NCBI RefSeq assembly: GCF_007830455.1
Contig: NZ_VLLB01000006.1
Location: forward strand, 62,001 to 126,000
Direction of reading: 5' to 3'
Length of the DNA stretch: 64,000 nucleotides
Source: Pseudoduganella lurida
GTDB taxonomy: Bacteria; Pseudomonadota; Gammaproteobacteria; Burkholderiales; Burkholderiaceae_D
The notes beneath the pieces are model-generated. The model was not told the origin of the DNA, ran no database searches, and worked only from the letters and a program-made list of their open reading frames with translations. The translations under genes were made by a program, and so were the position numbers. This document shows, one piece after another, positions 35,048 to 41,907 of the stretch (position 1 is its first letter; each line of letters opens with the position of its first letter).

Positions 35048-35446
35048 ATGAAAAGCATGATGACCGCGGTCCTGGCCGTAATGACGATTTCCGCCGCGCC
35101 GGCCTTTGCCGAGGTGGTGGTGGTGGTCAACGCCGCCAACAGCGAAGCCGTGTCGAAGGACACGATCGCCAGCGTCTTCCTGGGCAAATCGACGGCGTTC
35201 ACGCCGATCGACCAAGCCGACGGCTCGCCGCTGCGCAACGAGTTCTACAAGAAGGTCACCGACAAGGAAGCGGCGCAAGCCAAGGCCCTGTGGTCGAAGC
35301 TGGTCTTCACCGGCAAGGCCACGCCGCCGAAGGAAGTGGCCAGCAGCGCCGACGTCAAGAAGGCCATCGCCGCCAATCCGAAAGCCATCGGCTACATCGA
35401 GAAGAGCGCCGTGGATGCCAGCGTCAAGGTCGTGCTGACCCCGTAA
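35048..35446 (+). CDS. Small exported PstS-like phosphate-binding-domain protein
   Basis: A 132-residue protein with a signal peptide (ending APAFA) and a single domain resembling the N-terminal lobe of periplasmic phosphate-binding proteins: VVVVNAANSEAVSKDTIASV, then FLGKSTAF and the conserved late motif NPKAIGYIEKSAV. At about 110 mature residues it is much shorter than PstS (~320), so it is probably a stand-alone half-domain rather than an ABC transporter component; no Pst transporter genes are nearby. It may deliver phosphate or a phosphate ester to the chemoreceptor encoded next. The ligand is unproven. A strong hairpin follows the gene. Confidence 0.8.
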   Translation: MKSMMTAVLAVMTISAAPAFAEVVVVVNAANSEAVSKDTIASVFLGKSTAFTPIDQADGSPLRNEFYKKVTDKEAAQAKALWSKLVFTGKATPPKEVASSADVKKAIAANPKAIGYIEKSAVDASVKVVLTP

Positions 35447-35482
35447 GGTCGGTGCCGCAAGCGACGCCCCCGTAGCAAACAG

Positions 35483-35511
35483 CCCGCCGTCCGGCGCCAC
35501 CGGACGGCGGG
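35483..35511 (+). terminator. Strong hairpin between PstS-like and chemoreceptor genes
   Basis: CCCGCCGTCCG and CGGACGGCGGG make a perfect 11-base-pair stem around GCGCCAC. No T run follows. It may attenuate transcription into the chemoreceptor gene or stabilise the upstream mRNA. Confidence 0.6.
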
Positions 35512-35533
35512 TTCGTCACAACAGGACACCATC

Positions 35534-37099
35534 ATGAGTATCAAGCGCAGGATCTGGGCACTGCCCGTCATCTCCACCGTCATCTTCGGTCTCGGCATCG
35601 CCGTCAGCGCCAGCATCGCCAACGGCGCGCTGGAGTCGATCCGCACCACCGAACGGGTCGACTACCCGGTGCTCGACATGAGCAAGTCACTGGCGCTGGA
35701 AGTGGGCGCCGTCACGGATGCCCTGCGCGATGCCGTCACCGAAGGCGACAAGGCACGCATCGCCAGCGTGGGCGAACAGGCCACCAGGCTGCGCACCAAC
35801 CTGGGCAAGCTGGCCGCCATCGACGGCCAGCGCGAGACCGGCGAACGCCTGGCCAAGGAATTCGATGCGTATTACGCGCCGGCCCTGTCGGCCGCGCGCA
35901 TCATGCTTGAAATGGAAGAAGGCGACCCGCAGGCGACCGTGGGCCGCATGCAGAGCGCGCTGGCCGTGCTGAACACCGACCTCCAGAAGACCAACGAAAC
36001 GGCCAAGGCCCAGTTCAAGGCCGGTATCGACAACAGCGAACGCAGCGTGAACAAGGTGCTGACGACGATGGTGCTGGCCGCGCTGATCGTGATCCTCAGC
36101 CTGGCGCTGGTGTCGTGGTTCGTCGTGCGCGCCATCTGGCAGCAGCTCGGTGGCGAGCCGGAATATGCGCGCGACATCGCCGCGGCCGTGGCGGCCGGCG
36201 ACCTGTCGATGGACATCCATACGCATCCGACCGACAGCACCAGCCTGCTGGCCGCGCTGAAGGAAATGCGCGACCGCCTGGCGAACATGGTGGCCGACAT
36301 CAAGTCGTCGGCCGAGACGATCGCCGGCGCCAGCGCCGAAATCTCCAGCGGCAACACGGACCTGGCGGCGCGCACCGAATCGCAGGCGGGCAGCCTGGAA
36401 AGCACCGCGCGCGCGATGGACGAGCTGACCGGCGCCGTGCGCCAGAACGCCGCCAACGCCAACCAGGCCAATGCACTGGTGATGAATGCCTCGTCGATCG
36501 CCACGCGCGGCGGCCAGGTGGTCGGTGGCGTGGTCACCACGATGGGCGAGATCAATACCTCGGCCCACAAGATCGTCGAGATTATCTCGGTGATCGACGG
36601 CATCGCGTTCCAGACCAATATCCTGGCGCTGAATGCGGCCGTGGAAGCGGCGCGGGCCGGCGAGCAGGGCCGCGGCTTTGCCGTCGTGGCATCGGAAGTG
36701 CGCAACCTGGCACACCGCAGCGCGGCGGCCGCCAAGGAAATCAAGGAGCTGATCGGCGACTCGGTGGCCAAGGTGAATGCCGGCAGCGCACTGGTGGACG
36801 AAGCGGGCATCACGATGGGCCAGATCGTCGACTCGGTGAAGAAGGTGCACGACATCATGGCCGAGATCAGCGAAGCGGGCCAGCGCCAGAGCGAAGGCAT
36901 CGACGACATCGGCAAGGCGATCGCCAGCATCGACGACATGACGCAGCAGAATTCCGCCCTGGTGGAAGAAGCGTCGGCCGCCGCCATGTCGCTGCTGGAC
37001 CAGACGGAGCAGCTGAGCAGCGCGCTGGCCGTGTTCAAGCTGGGTGGCGCCGCACCGGCGGTGCGCAACGCGGGCCGGCTGGCATTGGCGCAGCACTGA
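35534..37099 (+). CDS. Methyl-accepting chemotaxis protein
   Basis: Inner-membrane chemoreceptor of 521 residues. One membrane helix is at ~7-29, a periplasmic four-helix-bundle type sensor at ~30-175, a second helix at ~178-200, then HAMP and the long cytoplasmic signalling coiled coil. The hairpin tip for CheA/CheW contact includes VIDGIAFQTNILALNAAVEA and ARAGEQGRGFAVVASEVRNL. No C-terminal CheR-binding pentapeptide is present. It lies after an outer-membrane barrel gene and a PstS-like gene, suggesting indirect sensing through the small binding protein; that link is inference. The transcript ends at an intrinsic terminator. Confidence 0.95.
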   Translation: MSIKRRIWALPVISTVIFGLGIAVSASIANGALESIRTTERVDYPVLDMSKSLALEVGAVTDALRDAVTEGDKARIASVGEQATRLRTNLGKLAAIDGQRETGERLAKEFDAYYAPALSAARIMLEMEEGDPQATVGRMQSALAVLNTDLQKTNETAKAQFKAGIDNSERSVNKVLTTMVLAALIVILSLALVSWFVVRAIWQQLGGEPEYARDIAAAVAAGDLSMDIHTHPTDSTSLLAALKEMRDRLANMVADIKSSAETIAGASAEISSGNTDLAARTESQAGSLESTARAMDELTGAVRQNAANANQANALVMNASSIATRGGQVVGGVVTTMGEINTSAHKIVEIISVIDGIAFQTNILALNAAVEAARAGEQGRGFAVVASEVRNLAHRSAAAAKEIKELIGDSVAKVNAGSALVDEAGITMGQIVDSVKKVHDIMAEISEAGQRQSEGIDDIGKAIASIDDMTQQNSALVEEASAAAMSLLDQTEQLSSALAVFKLGGAAPAVRNAGRLALAQH

Positions 37100-37144
37100 T
37101 CTTCACCACCTTCGGGCCGGGCTGCCTGGCTCTGCGTTGAACGT

Positions 37145-37209
37145 CAGCGCTGCTCTTCAGCGCTGCTCTTCAGCGCTGATCTTCAGCGCCGATCTTCACT
37201 GCTGATCTT
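37145..37209. repeat. Five imperfect 13-base tandem repeats
   Basis: The unit CAGCGCTGCTCTT is repeated five times head to tail with increasing divergence (the last units read CAGCGCCGATCTT and CACTGCTGATCTT). It lies between the chemoreceptor stop and the terminator, outside any gene. Confidence 0.85.
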
Positions 37210-37227
37210 CACTACAGCGCAGCCATC

Positions 37228-37265
37228 ACGCCGCCGCGGTCGCAGGACCCGGCGGCGTTTTCTTT
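37228..37265 (+). terminator. Intrinsic terminator after chemoreceptor gene
   Basis: ACGCCGCCG pairs with CGGCGGCGT around a 13-base loop, followed by a T-rich tract (TTTCTTT). The stop codon of the convergent allantoinase gene lies just beyond. Confidence 0.85.
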
Positions 37266-37277
37266 GGCGCTGCAGAT

Positions 37278-38228
37278 TCATGGGGCCGGATGCACCCGGT
37301 GCCAGTGTTCGGCGATGTCGATGCGGCGCGTGATCCACACGTTCGGATGGCCCTGCACGTAGTCGAGGAAACGGGCCAGCGATGCCGCCCGTGCGGGCCG
37401 GCCGGCGATACGGCAATGCAGGCCGATCGACAGCATCTTCGGCGCATTCAGGCCGTTCGGATCGCCCTCTGCATACAGCACGTCGAACGCATCCTTCAGG
37501 TAGTCGAAGAACTGCGTGCCGCTGTTAAAACCCTGCATGGCGGCGAAGCGCATGTCGTTGGTGTCCAGCGTGTACGGCACGATCAGCTGCTGCGTGACGG
37601 CCGGCCGGCCATCGGCGCCCGTGTGTTCCACCGGCTGCCAGAAAGGCAGGTCGTCGCCGTAGTAGTCGGCGTCGTAGCGGAAGCCGCCGTGCTCCACCAC
37701 CAGCCTGCGCGTGCTGGGCGAATCGCGGCCCGTGTACCAGCCCTGCGGCGCGCTGCCCGTCAGGTCACGGATGATGTCCACCGCTTCCTTCATGTGGGCG
37801 CGCTCGGTCGCTTCGTCGATGTTCTGGTACGAGATCCAGCGCAAGCCGTGGCAGGCGATCTCGTGACCCAGTTCGCGGAACGCGGCCACCGCTTCCGGAT
37901 GGCGCTGCAGGGCCATCGACACACCGAACACCGTCAGCGGCAGCTTGCGGTCCTCGAAGATGCGCAGCAGCCGCCACAGGCCGGCGCGCGAACCGTATTC
38001 GTACAGCGACTCCATGCTCATGTGACGTGCCGCGAACGGCGCCGCGCCGATGATCTCGGACAGGAAGGTCTCGGAGGCGGCGTCGCCGTGCAGCACGCTG
38101 TTCTCGCCGCCCTCCTCGTAGTTGAGCACGAACTGGAGCGCCACGCGGGCGCCGTCCGGCCATTGCGGGTGCGGGGGCGTGCGGCCGTAGCCGGCGAGGT
38201 CGCGCGGGTAGTGCGGAGGAAGGGTCAT
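37278..38228 (-). CDS. puuE: Allantoinase, PuuE (polysaccharide-deacetylase fold) type
   Basis: Hydrolyses allantoin to allantoate, a late step of purine degradation. The 316-residue protein belongs to the metal-independent PuuE group: YPRDLAGYGRTPPHPQWP at the N-terminus, VLNYEEGGENSVLHGD, HGLRWISYQNID, GWYTGRDSPSTRRL and the late IGLHCRIAGRPAR. These features match PuuE rather than polysaccharide deacetylases, which share the fold. The start codon overlaps the stop of an exported carboxylesterase gene as ATGA, an unusual partner. UraH is encoded just beyond, on the other strand. Confidence 0.94.
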   Translation of the reverse strand: MTLPPHYPRDLAGYGRTPPHPQWPDGARVALQFVLNYEEGGENSVLHGDAASETFLSEIIGAAPFAARHMSMESLYEYGSRAGLWRLLRIFEDRKLPLTVFGVSMALQRHPEAVAAFRELGHEIACHGLRWISYQNIDEATERAHMKEAVDIIRDLTGSAPQGWYTGRDSPSTRRLVVEHGGFRYDADYYGDDLPFWQPVEHTGADGRPAVTQQLIVPYTLDTNDMRFAAMQGFNSGTQFFDYLKDAFDVLYAEGDPNGLNAPKMLSIGLHCRIAGRPARAASLARFLDYVQGHPNVWITRRIDIAEHWHRVHPAP

Positions 38229-39829
38229 GGCTGTCGGTCCGCCTGGCGGTCGTGGAACTCGAAGCGGGCACGGTCGCGCGGGTCGTAGGCGCCGGACTGC
38301 ACGTCGATGCGCATCACGTTCGGCGCGGGATCCGTCACGCGGGGCCACTTCGGCAGGCCCTTGCCGTTCGGGTCGCCGTGCTGGATGAAGTTGACGAAGT
38401 AGCCGTGCAGCGTGCGGGACACCTGGCGGTCGTCGTCGCTCCAGCGGTAGACCGGATTGCCGGCCAGGTTGTTCATCGCGTATTCGATTTCCGCCGAGTG
38501 CGCGGCGCCCGTGGCGGCGGGCTTGCCGTCGACCGTGGCGGGCCGCGGCCGCGAATAATAGTAGCGCCAGGTCGGCGCCGTCTTCGCATGCAGGTCGATC
38601 CACTTCCAGGTGCCGTGGACGATCCAGCGGTCGCCGGCCAGGTCGCGCGCGGCGTCGCTCACGTCGTAGTCGTAGACGCGTGCCGCTTCGGCCGCGTCAT
38701 TGCCGTACAGCCGGCGCAGGGCGGCCTGGAAGTTCTCGCGCGTGGGCGCATCCTGGCCCAATACGCCGGCGGCGCCCTGCTCGGCCGAGTTCCAGCCTGC
38801 CAGCAGCGGCACGCGCGCCTGGCGGCCCGTGGCGAAGGTGTCGCGCGGGGCGCGCTCGATCGCATGGCCATCCTGCACGATGCCGAACCAGGGCGCACCC
38901 GGCATGCGCGCCGCTTCCAGCAATCGGTCGGCCGGCAGCGCGCGCAGGTCGTTCAGGGTCGGTGCTTCGACCAGGCGCGCGAAGGCGGTGCCCTGTTCTT
39001 CCGCCCGGGCCAGCGGCGTGGTGCCGCGCCCGCCCAGGATCGAACCGCTCTCGCCGATGGCCCGGGCGAACAGGCCGCGCGACATCGGCATCACCATCTG
39101 CGCGCTGACGGAGAACGAGCCGGCCGATTCGCCGGCGATCGTCACCTGGTCCGGATCGCCTCCGAAGGCGGCGATGTTCCGCTTCACCCAGCGCAGCGCG
39201 GCCGACTGGTCCAGCAGGCCGTAGTTGCCGGAAGCCTTGTCGGGCGAGGCGGCCGTCAGTTCGGGATGGGCGAAGAAGCCGAACACGCCGAGACGGTAGT
39301 TGACCGTCAGCGCGACGATGCCCGCCTTCGCCATGGCCGCGCCTTCGTAGCGGGGCTCGGAGCCGTCGCCCGTCTGCAGGCCGCCGCCGTAGAAGTAGAC
39401 CAGCACCGGCAGCTTCTTCCTGGTCGCATCGGCCGGCGCCCACACGTTCAGGAACAGGCAGTCCTCGCTCATGCCGGCGGCGCGGAACACCATGTCCGAA
39501 TACAGGGGCAGCTGCATGCAGCGGTTGCCGAATGCGCCCGCGGAGCGCACGCCCGTCCAGGGCTGCACGGGCTGCGGGGCCTGCCAGCGCAATGTGCCGA
39601 CCGGTGCCGCGGCATACGGGATGCCCTTGAAGGCCCGGATGCCATCCTCGAGCGTGCCTTCGATGCGGCCGCCGTCGACCTGCACGATGGTGGCGGGCGC
39701 GGCGTGGGCCGTGGGGGCTGCGGTGGTGGCTGCGTTGGGGGCTGCCTCGGTGGCTGCGTTGGTGGCTGCAGTGGTGGCCATGGTGGCGGCGGCCAGCACG
39801 AGGCCGGCGGAAGCGGTCCTGATCATCAT
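38225..39829 (-). CDS. Exported type-B carboxylesterase
   Basis: Serine hydrolase of the carboxylesterase type-B family, 534 residues. Visible features: the SEDCLFLNVW motif, the oxyanion hole YFYGGGLQTGD, the nucleophile in GESAGSFS, and the late catalytic His region HGTWKWIDLHA or AAHSAEIEYAM, of which the second, with its preceding Gly-Ala-Ala, fits the family better. The N-terminus is a signal peptide running into an Ala/Thr-rich stretch (NAATEAAPNAATTAAP) encoded by imperfect 12-base repeats. Translation is coupled to the allantoinase gene by ATGA. A role in ureide or nucleoside ester metabolism is possible, but nothing in the sequence proves it. Confidence 0.9.
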   Translation of the reverse strand: MMIRTASAGLVLAAATMATTAATNAATEAAPNAATTAAPTAHAAPATIVQVDGGRIEGTLEDGIRAFKGIPYAAAPVGTLRWQAPQPVQPWTGVRSAGAFGNRCMQLPLYSDMVFRAAGMSEDCLFLNVWAPADATRKKLPVLVYFYGGGLQTGDGSEPRYEGAAMAKAGIVALTVNYRLGVFGFFAHPELTAASPDKASGNYGLLDQSAALRWVKRNIAAFGGDPDQVTIAGESAGSFSVSAQMVMPMSRGLFARAIGESGSILGGRGTTPLARAEEQGTAFARLVEAPTLNDLRALPADRLLEAARMPGAPWFGIVQDGHAIERAPRDTFATGRQARVPLLAGWNSAEQGAAGVLGQDAPTRENFQAALRRLYGNDAAEAARVYDYDVSDAARDLAGDRWIVHGTWKWIDLHAKTAPTWRYYYSRPRPATVDGKPAATGAAHSAEIEYAMNNLAGNPVYRWSDDDRQVSRTLHGYFVNFIQHGDPNGKGLPKWPRVTDPAPNVMRIDVQSGAYDPRDRARFEFHDRQADRQP

Positions 39830-39919
39830 CCCTCGCTAAGCTTGTCCATATTCGCAACATTATAGGGAAATGTGCCCGGCGGTATAAGATTGCTCCGATA
39901 GTCACATCAAGGATCCGAT

Positions 39920-40273
39920 ATGGGAAAACTCACCACGCACGTGCTGGACACCGCCCACGGCCGGCCTGGCGCCGGCGTCAAGGTCGCTTTGTATGCCGTC
40001 GAGGGCGGGGCCAGACAGTTGATCAGGGAAGACGTCACCAACGCGGACGGCCGCTGCGCCACCCCGCTGCTGGAAGGCGACACACTGCGGCCGGGCCGCT
40101 ACGAGCTGGCCTTCGGCGCCGGCGACTACTTCGCCGCACTGGGCGTCGACCTCCCCTCGCCGCGCTTCATCGACACCGTCACGATCGCCTTCGGCATCGC
40201 CCACGCCGACCAGAACTACCACGTGCCACTGGTCGTCTCGCCGTGGTCCTACTCCACCTACCGCGGCAGCTGA
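39920..40273 (+). CDS. uraH: 5-hydroxyisourate hydrolase (transthyretin-like)
   Basis: Converts 5-hydroxyisourate, the product of urate oxidation, to OHCU. The 117-residue protein has all family marks: LTTHVLDTAHGRPG with the catalytic His7, YELAFGAGDYF, and the C-terminal tetrapeptide YRGS. It is divergent from the carboxylesterase-allantoinase operon, 90 bases away. No uricase or OHCU decarboxylase gene is seen beside it, although these normally flank this step. After the stop come two inverted REP-like palindromes. Confidence 0.97.
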   Translation: MGKLTTHVLDTAHGRPGAGVKVALYAVEGGARQLIREDVTNADGRCATPLLEGDTLRPGRYELAFGAGDYFAALGVDLPSPRFIDTVTIAFGIAHADQNYHVPLVVSPWSYSTYRGS

Positions 40274-40286
40274 TACAGCCGAGCTC

Positions 40287-40318
40287 GTGTCACACCCCGG
40301 GGTCAGGCGTAGTGACAC
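40287..40318. repeat. REP-like palindrome, GTGTCAC type
   Basis: Outer arms GTGTCAC/GTGACAC enclose a GGGGTCAGGCGTA core. It lies 13 bases after the uraH stop and is inverted relative to the next copy. Confidence 0.8.
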
Positions 40319-40392
40319 AATCTCAGCCGTAAGCGCTCGCCCGGCCCACTTCCCTATGCTGCACAGGATCTTGGCACACTACTGTCGAGTGC

Positions 40393-40424
40393 GTGTCACT
40401 ACGCCTGACCCCACCATGTGACAC
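40393..40424. repeat. REP-like palindrome, GTGTCAC type, inverted copy
   Basis: Carries TACGCCTGACCCC between the same GTGTCAC/GTGACAC arms, so it is the reverse complement of the copy at 40287. The two flank a 74-base spacer, like a paired (BIME-type) REP unit. Confidence 0.8.
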
Positions 40425-40519
40425 GAGCTGAGCAGCAGGAGGCGGCGGTTGCACGGGGTCGGGGGTTACCGTAGAATTTGCCGCTCTGCGGTCGGTTTCC
40501 GCGCGATTCCTTCGATGTC

Positions 40520-41791
40520 TTGGACAACATTCCCTTATGGGTGCAGCTGCTTGCACTCGCCTGCCTGATCTTCCTGTCGGCCTTCTTCGCGATGGCCGAA
40601 ACCGCCCTGATGGCGGCCAACAAGTTCCGCCTGCGCCACGAGGCCAAACGGGGCAGCCGCCGCGCGATTGCCACGCTGTGGCTGCTGGAGCGCACCGAGC
40701 GCCTGCTGTCGCTGGTGCTGATCGCGAACACGCTGCTCAATGCAATGGCGATCGCGCTGGTCACCGCCATCGCCATCACCCAGTTCGGGCTGGACGAGCA
40801 CGTGATCCTCGTGGCGATCGGCATCGTGGTCTTCCTGCTGATCGTGGTGGCGGAGATCGCGCCGAAGATCATCGGCGCGCGCTATGCGGACCAGCTGGTG
40901 CTGCCGGCCAGCTTCATCCTGCGTCCGTTGCTGCGCGCGGCCAAGCCGCTCACCTGGTTCGTCAACCTGTTCGTCGAAACGCTGTTGCGCCTGTTCCGCG
41001 TCAAGCCGGCCGGCAATCCCCATGAATCGGGGCTGACGGCGGACGAATTGCGCTCCGTGCTGCTGGAAGCGGGCAACTTCATGCCGCAGAAGCACCGCAG
41101 CATCCTGCTCAACCTGTTCGACCTGGACCAGATCTCCGTCGAGGACGTGATGACGCCCCGCGCCCAGATCGAGGCGCTGAACCTGGCCGCACCGCTCGCC
41201 ACGATCCGCCAGCAGCTGGCCGCCTGCCGGCACAACAAGCTGCCCGTCTACGATGGCGAGATCAACCAGATCACCGGCATCCTGCACGTGCGCAAGGCGC
41301 TGGCGCTGCTGGACGAAACCGGCGAGCCGGATCTCGCCCGCTTCCGCGCGCTGCTGTCCGCGCCCTACTTCATCCCGCAGGACACGGCCGCTCTGGCCCA
41401 GCTGCAGCACTTCCAGGAGCACCGCGAGCGGCTGGCCATCATCGTCGACGAGTACGGCGAGGTGCAGGGCCTCGTCACGCTGGACGACATCATCGAGGAA
41501 ATGATCGGCGAGTTCACCACGTCGTCCACGCCGGCCGAGTCCAGCGCGGAGAGCTTTGGCTGGAACGGCGGCGAATGCCTGCTGGACGGCGCCACGGCGC
41601 TGCGCGACATCAACAAGCGGCTCGGATTACACTTCCCGCTCGACGGCCCGAAGACGCTGAACGGCCTGCTGCTGGAATACCTGCAGGACATTCCGGACGC
41701 GCCCACCAGCGTGCGGGTTGACGATTGCATCATCGAGGTTGTAAAAGTGCAAAATCAATCCGTCAAAGTCGTTAAATTGCGACAGCACTGA
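40520..41791 (+). CDS. CNNM/CorC-type transmembrane protein with CBS domains
   Basis: HlyC/CorC (hemolysin III-unrelated) family, linked to Mg2+/Co2+ transport or resistance. The 423-residue protein has a DUF21 membrane domain (~1-190: LALACLIFLSAFFAMAETAL, then further helices), two CBS repeats (~200-330: VEDVMTPRAQIEALN, IIVDEYGEVQGLVTLDDIIE) and a CorC_HlyC domain at the C-terminus (~345-420). No in-frame ATG gives the expected N-terminus. I chose TTG at MDNIPLWVQL because this aligns with the family; an upstream TTG would add 14 residues. It sits upstream of pilB on the same strand with a 116-base gap. Confidence 0.9.
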   Translation: MDNIPLWVQLLALACLIFLSAFFAMAETALMAANKFRLRHEAKRGSRRAIATLWLLERTERLLSLVLIANTLLNAMAIALVTAIAITQFGLDEHVILVAIGIVVFLLIVVAEIAPKIIGARYADQLVLPASFILRPLLRAAKPLTWFVNLFVETLLRLFRVKPAGNPHESGLTADELRSVLLEAGNFMPQKHRSILLNLFDLDQISVEDVMTPRAQIEALNLAAPLATIRQQLAACRHNKLPVYDGEINQITGILHVRKALALLDETGEPDLARFRALLSAPYFIPQDTAALAQLQHFQEHRERLAIIVDEYGEVQGLVTLDDIIEEMIGEFTTSSTPAESSAESFGWNGGECLLDGATALRDINKRLGLHFPLDGPKTLNGLLLEYLQDIPDAPTSVRVDDCIIEVVKVQNQSVKVVKLRQH

Positions 41792-41907
41792 ACGGAACTT
41801 CGCTTTACAAAGGTGATGCTCGCGGGCATCATTGATTGTTGGGGCGCTTTGTCGCCCTTCCGTCGCTGCAATCTTCATGGCGACTCCTTTGATCCGGTTC
41901 CCCCGCT

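Noticed and set aside
37100..37277. Small peptide gene in the repeat region after the chemoreceptor
   Set aside because: Open frames there are short, repeat-derived and without ribosome sites; the stretch contains the 13-base repeats and a terminator.
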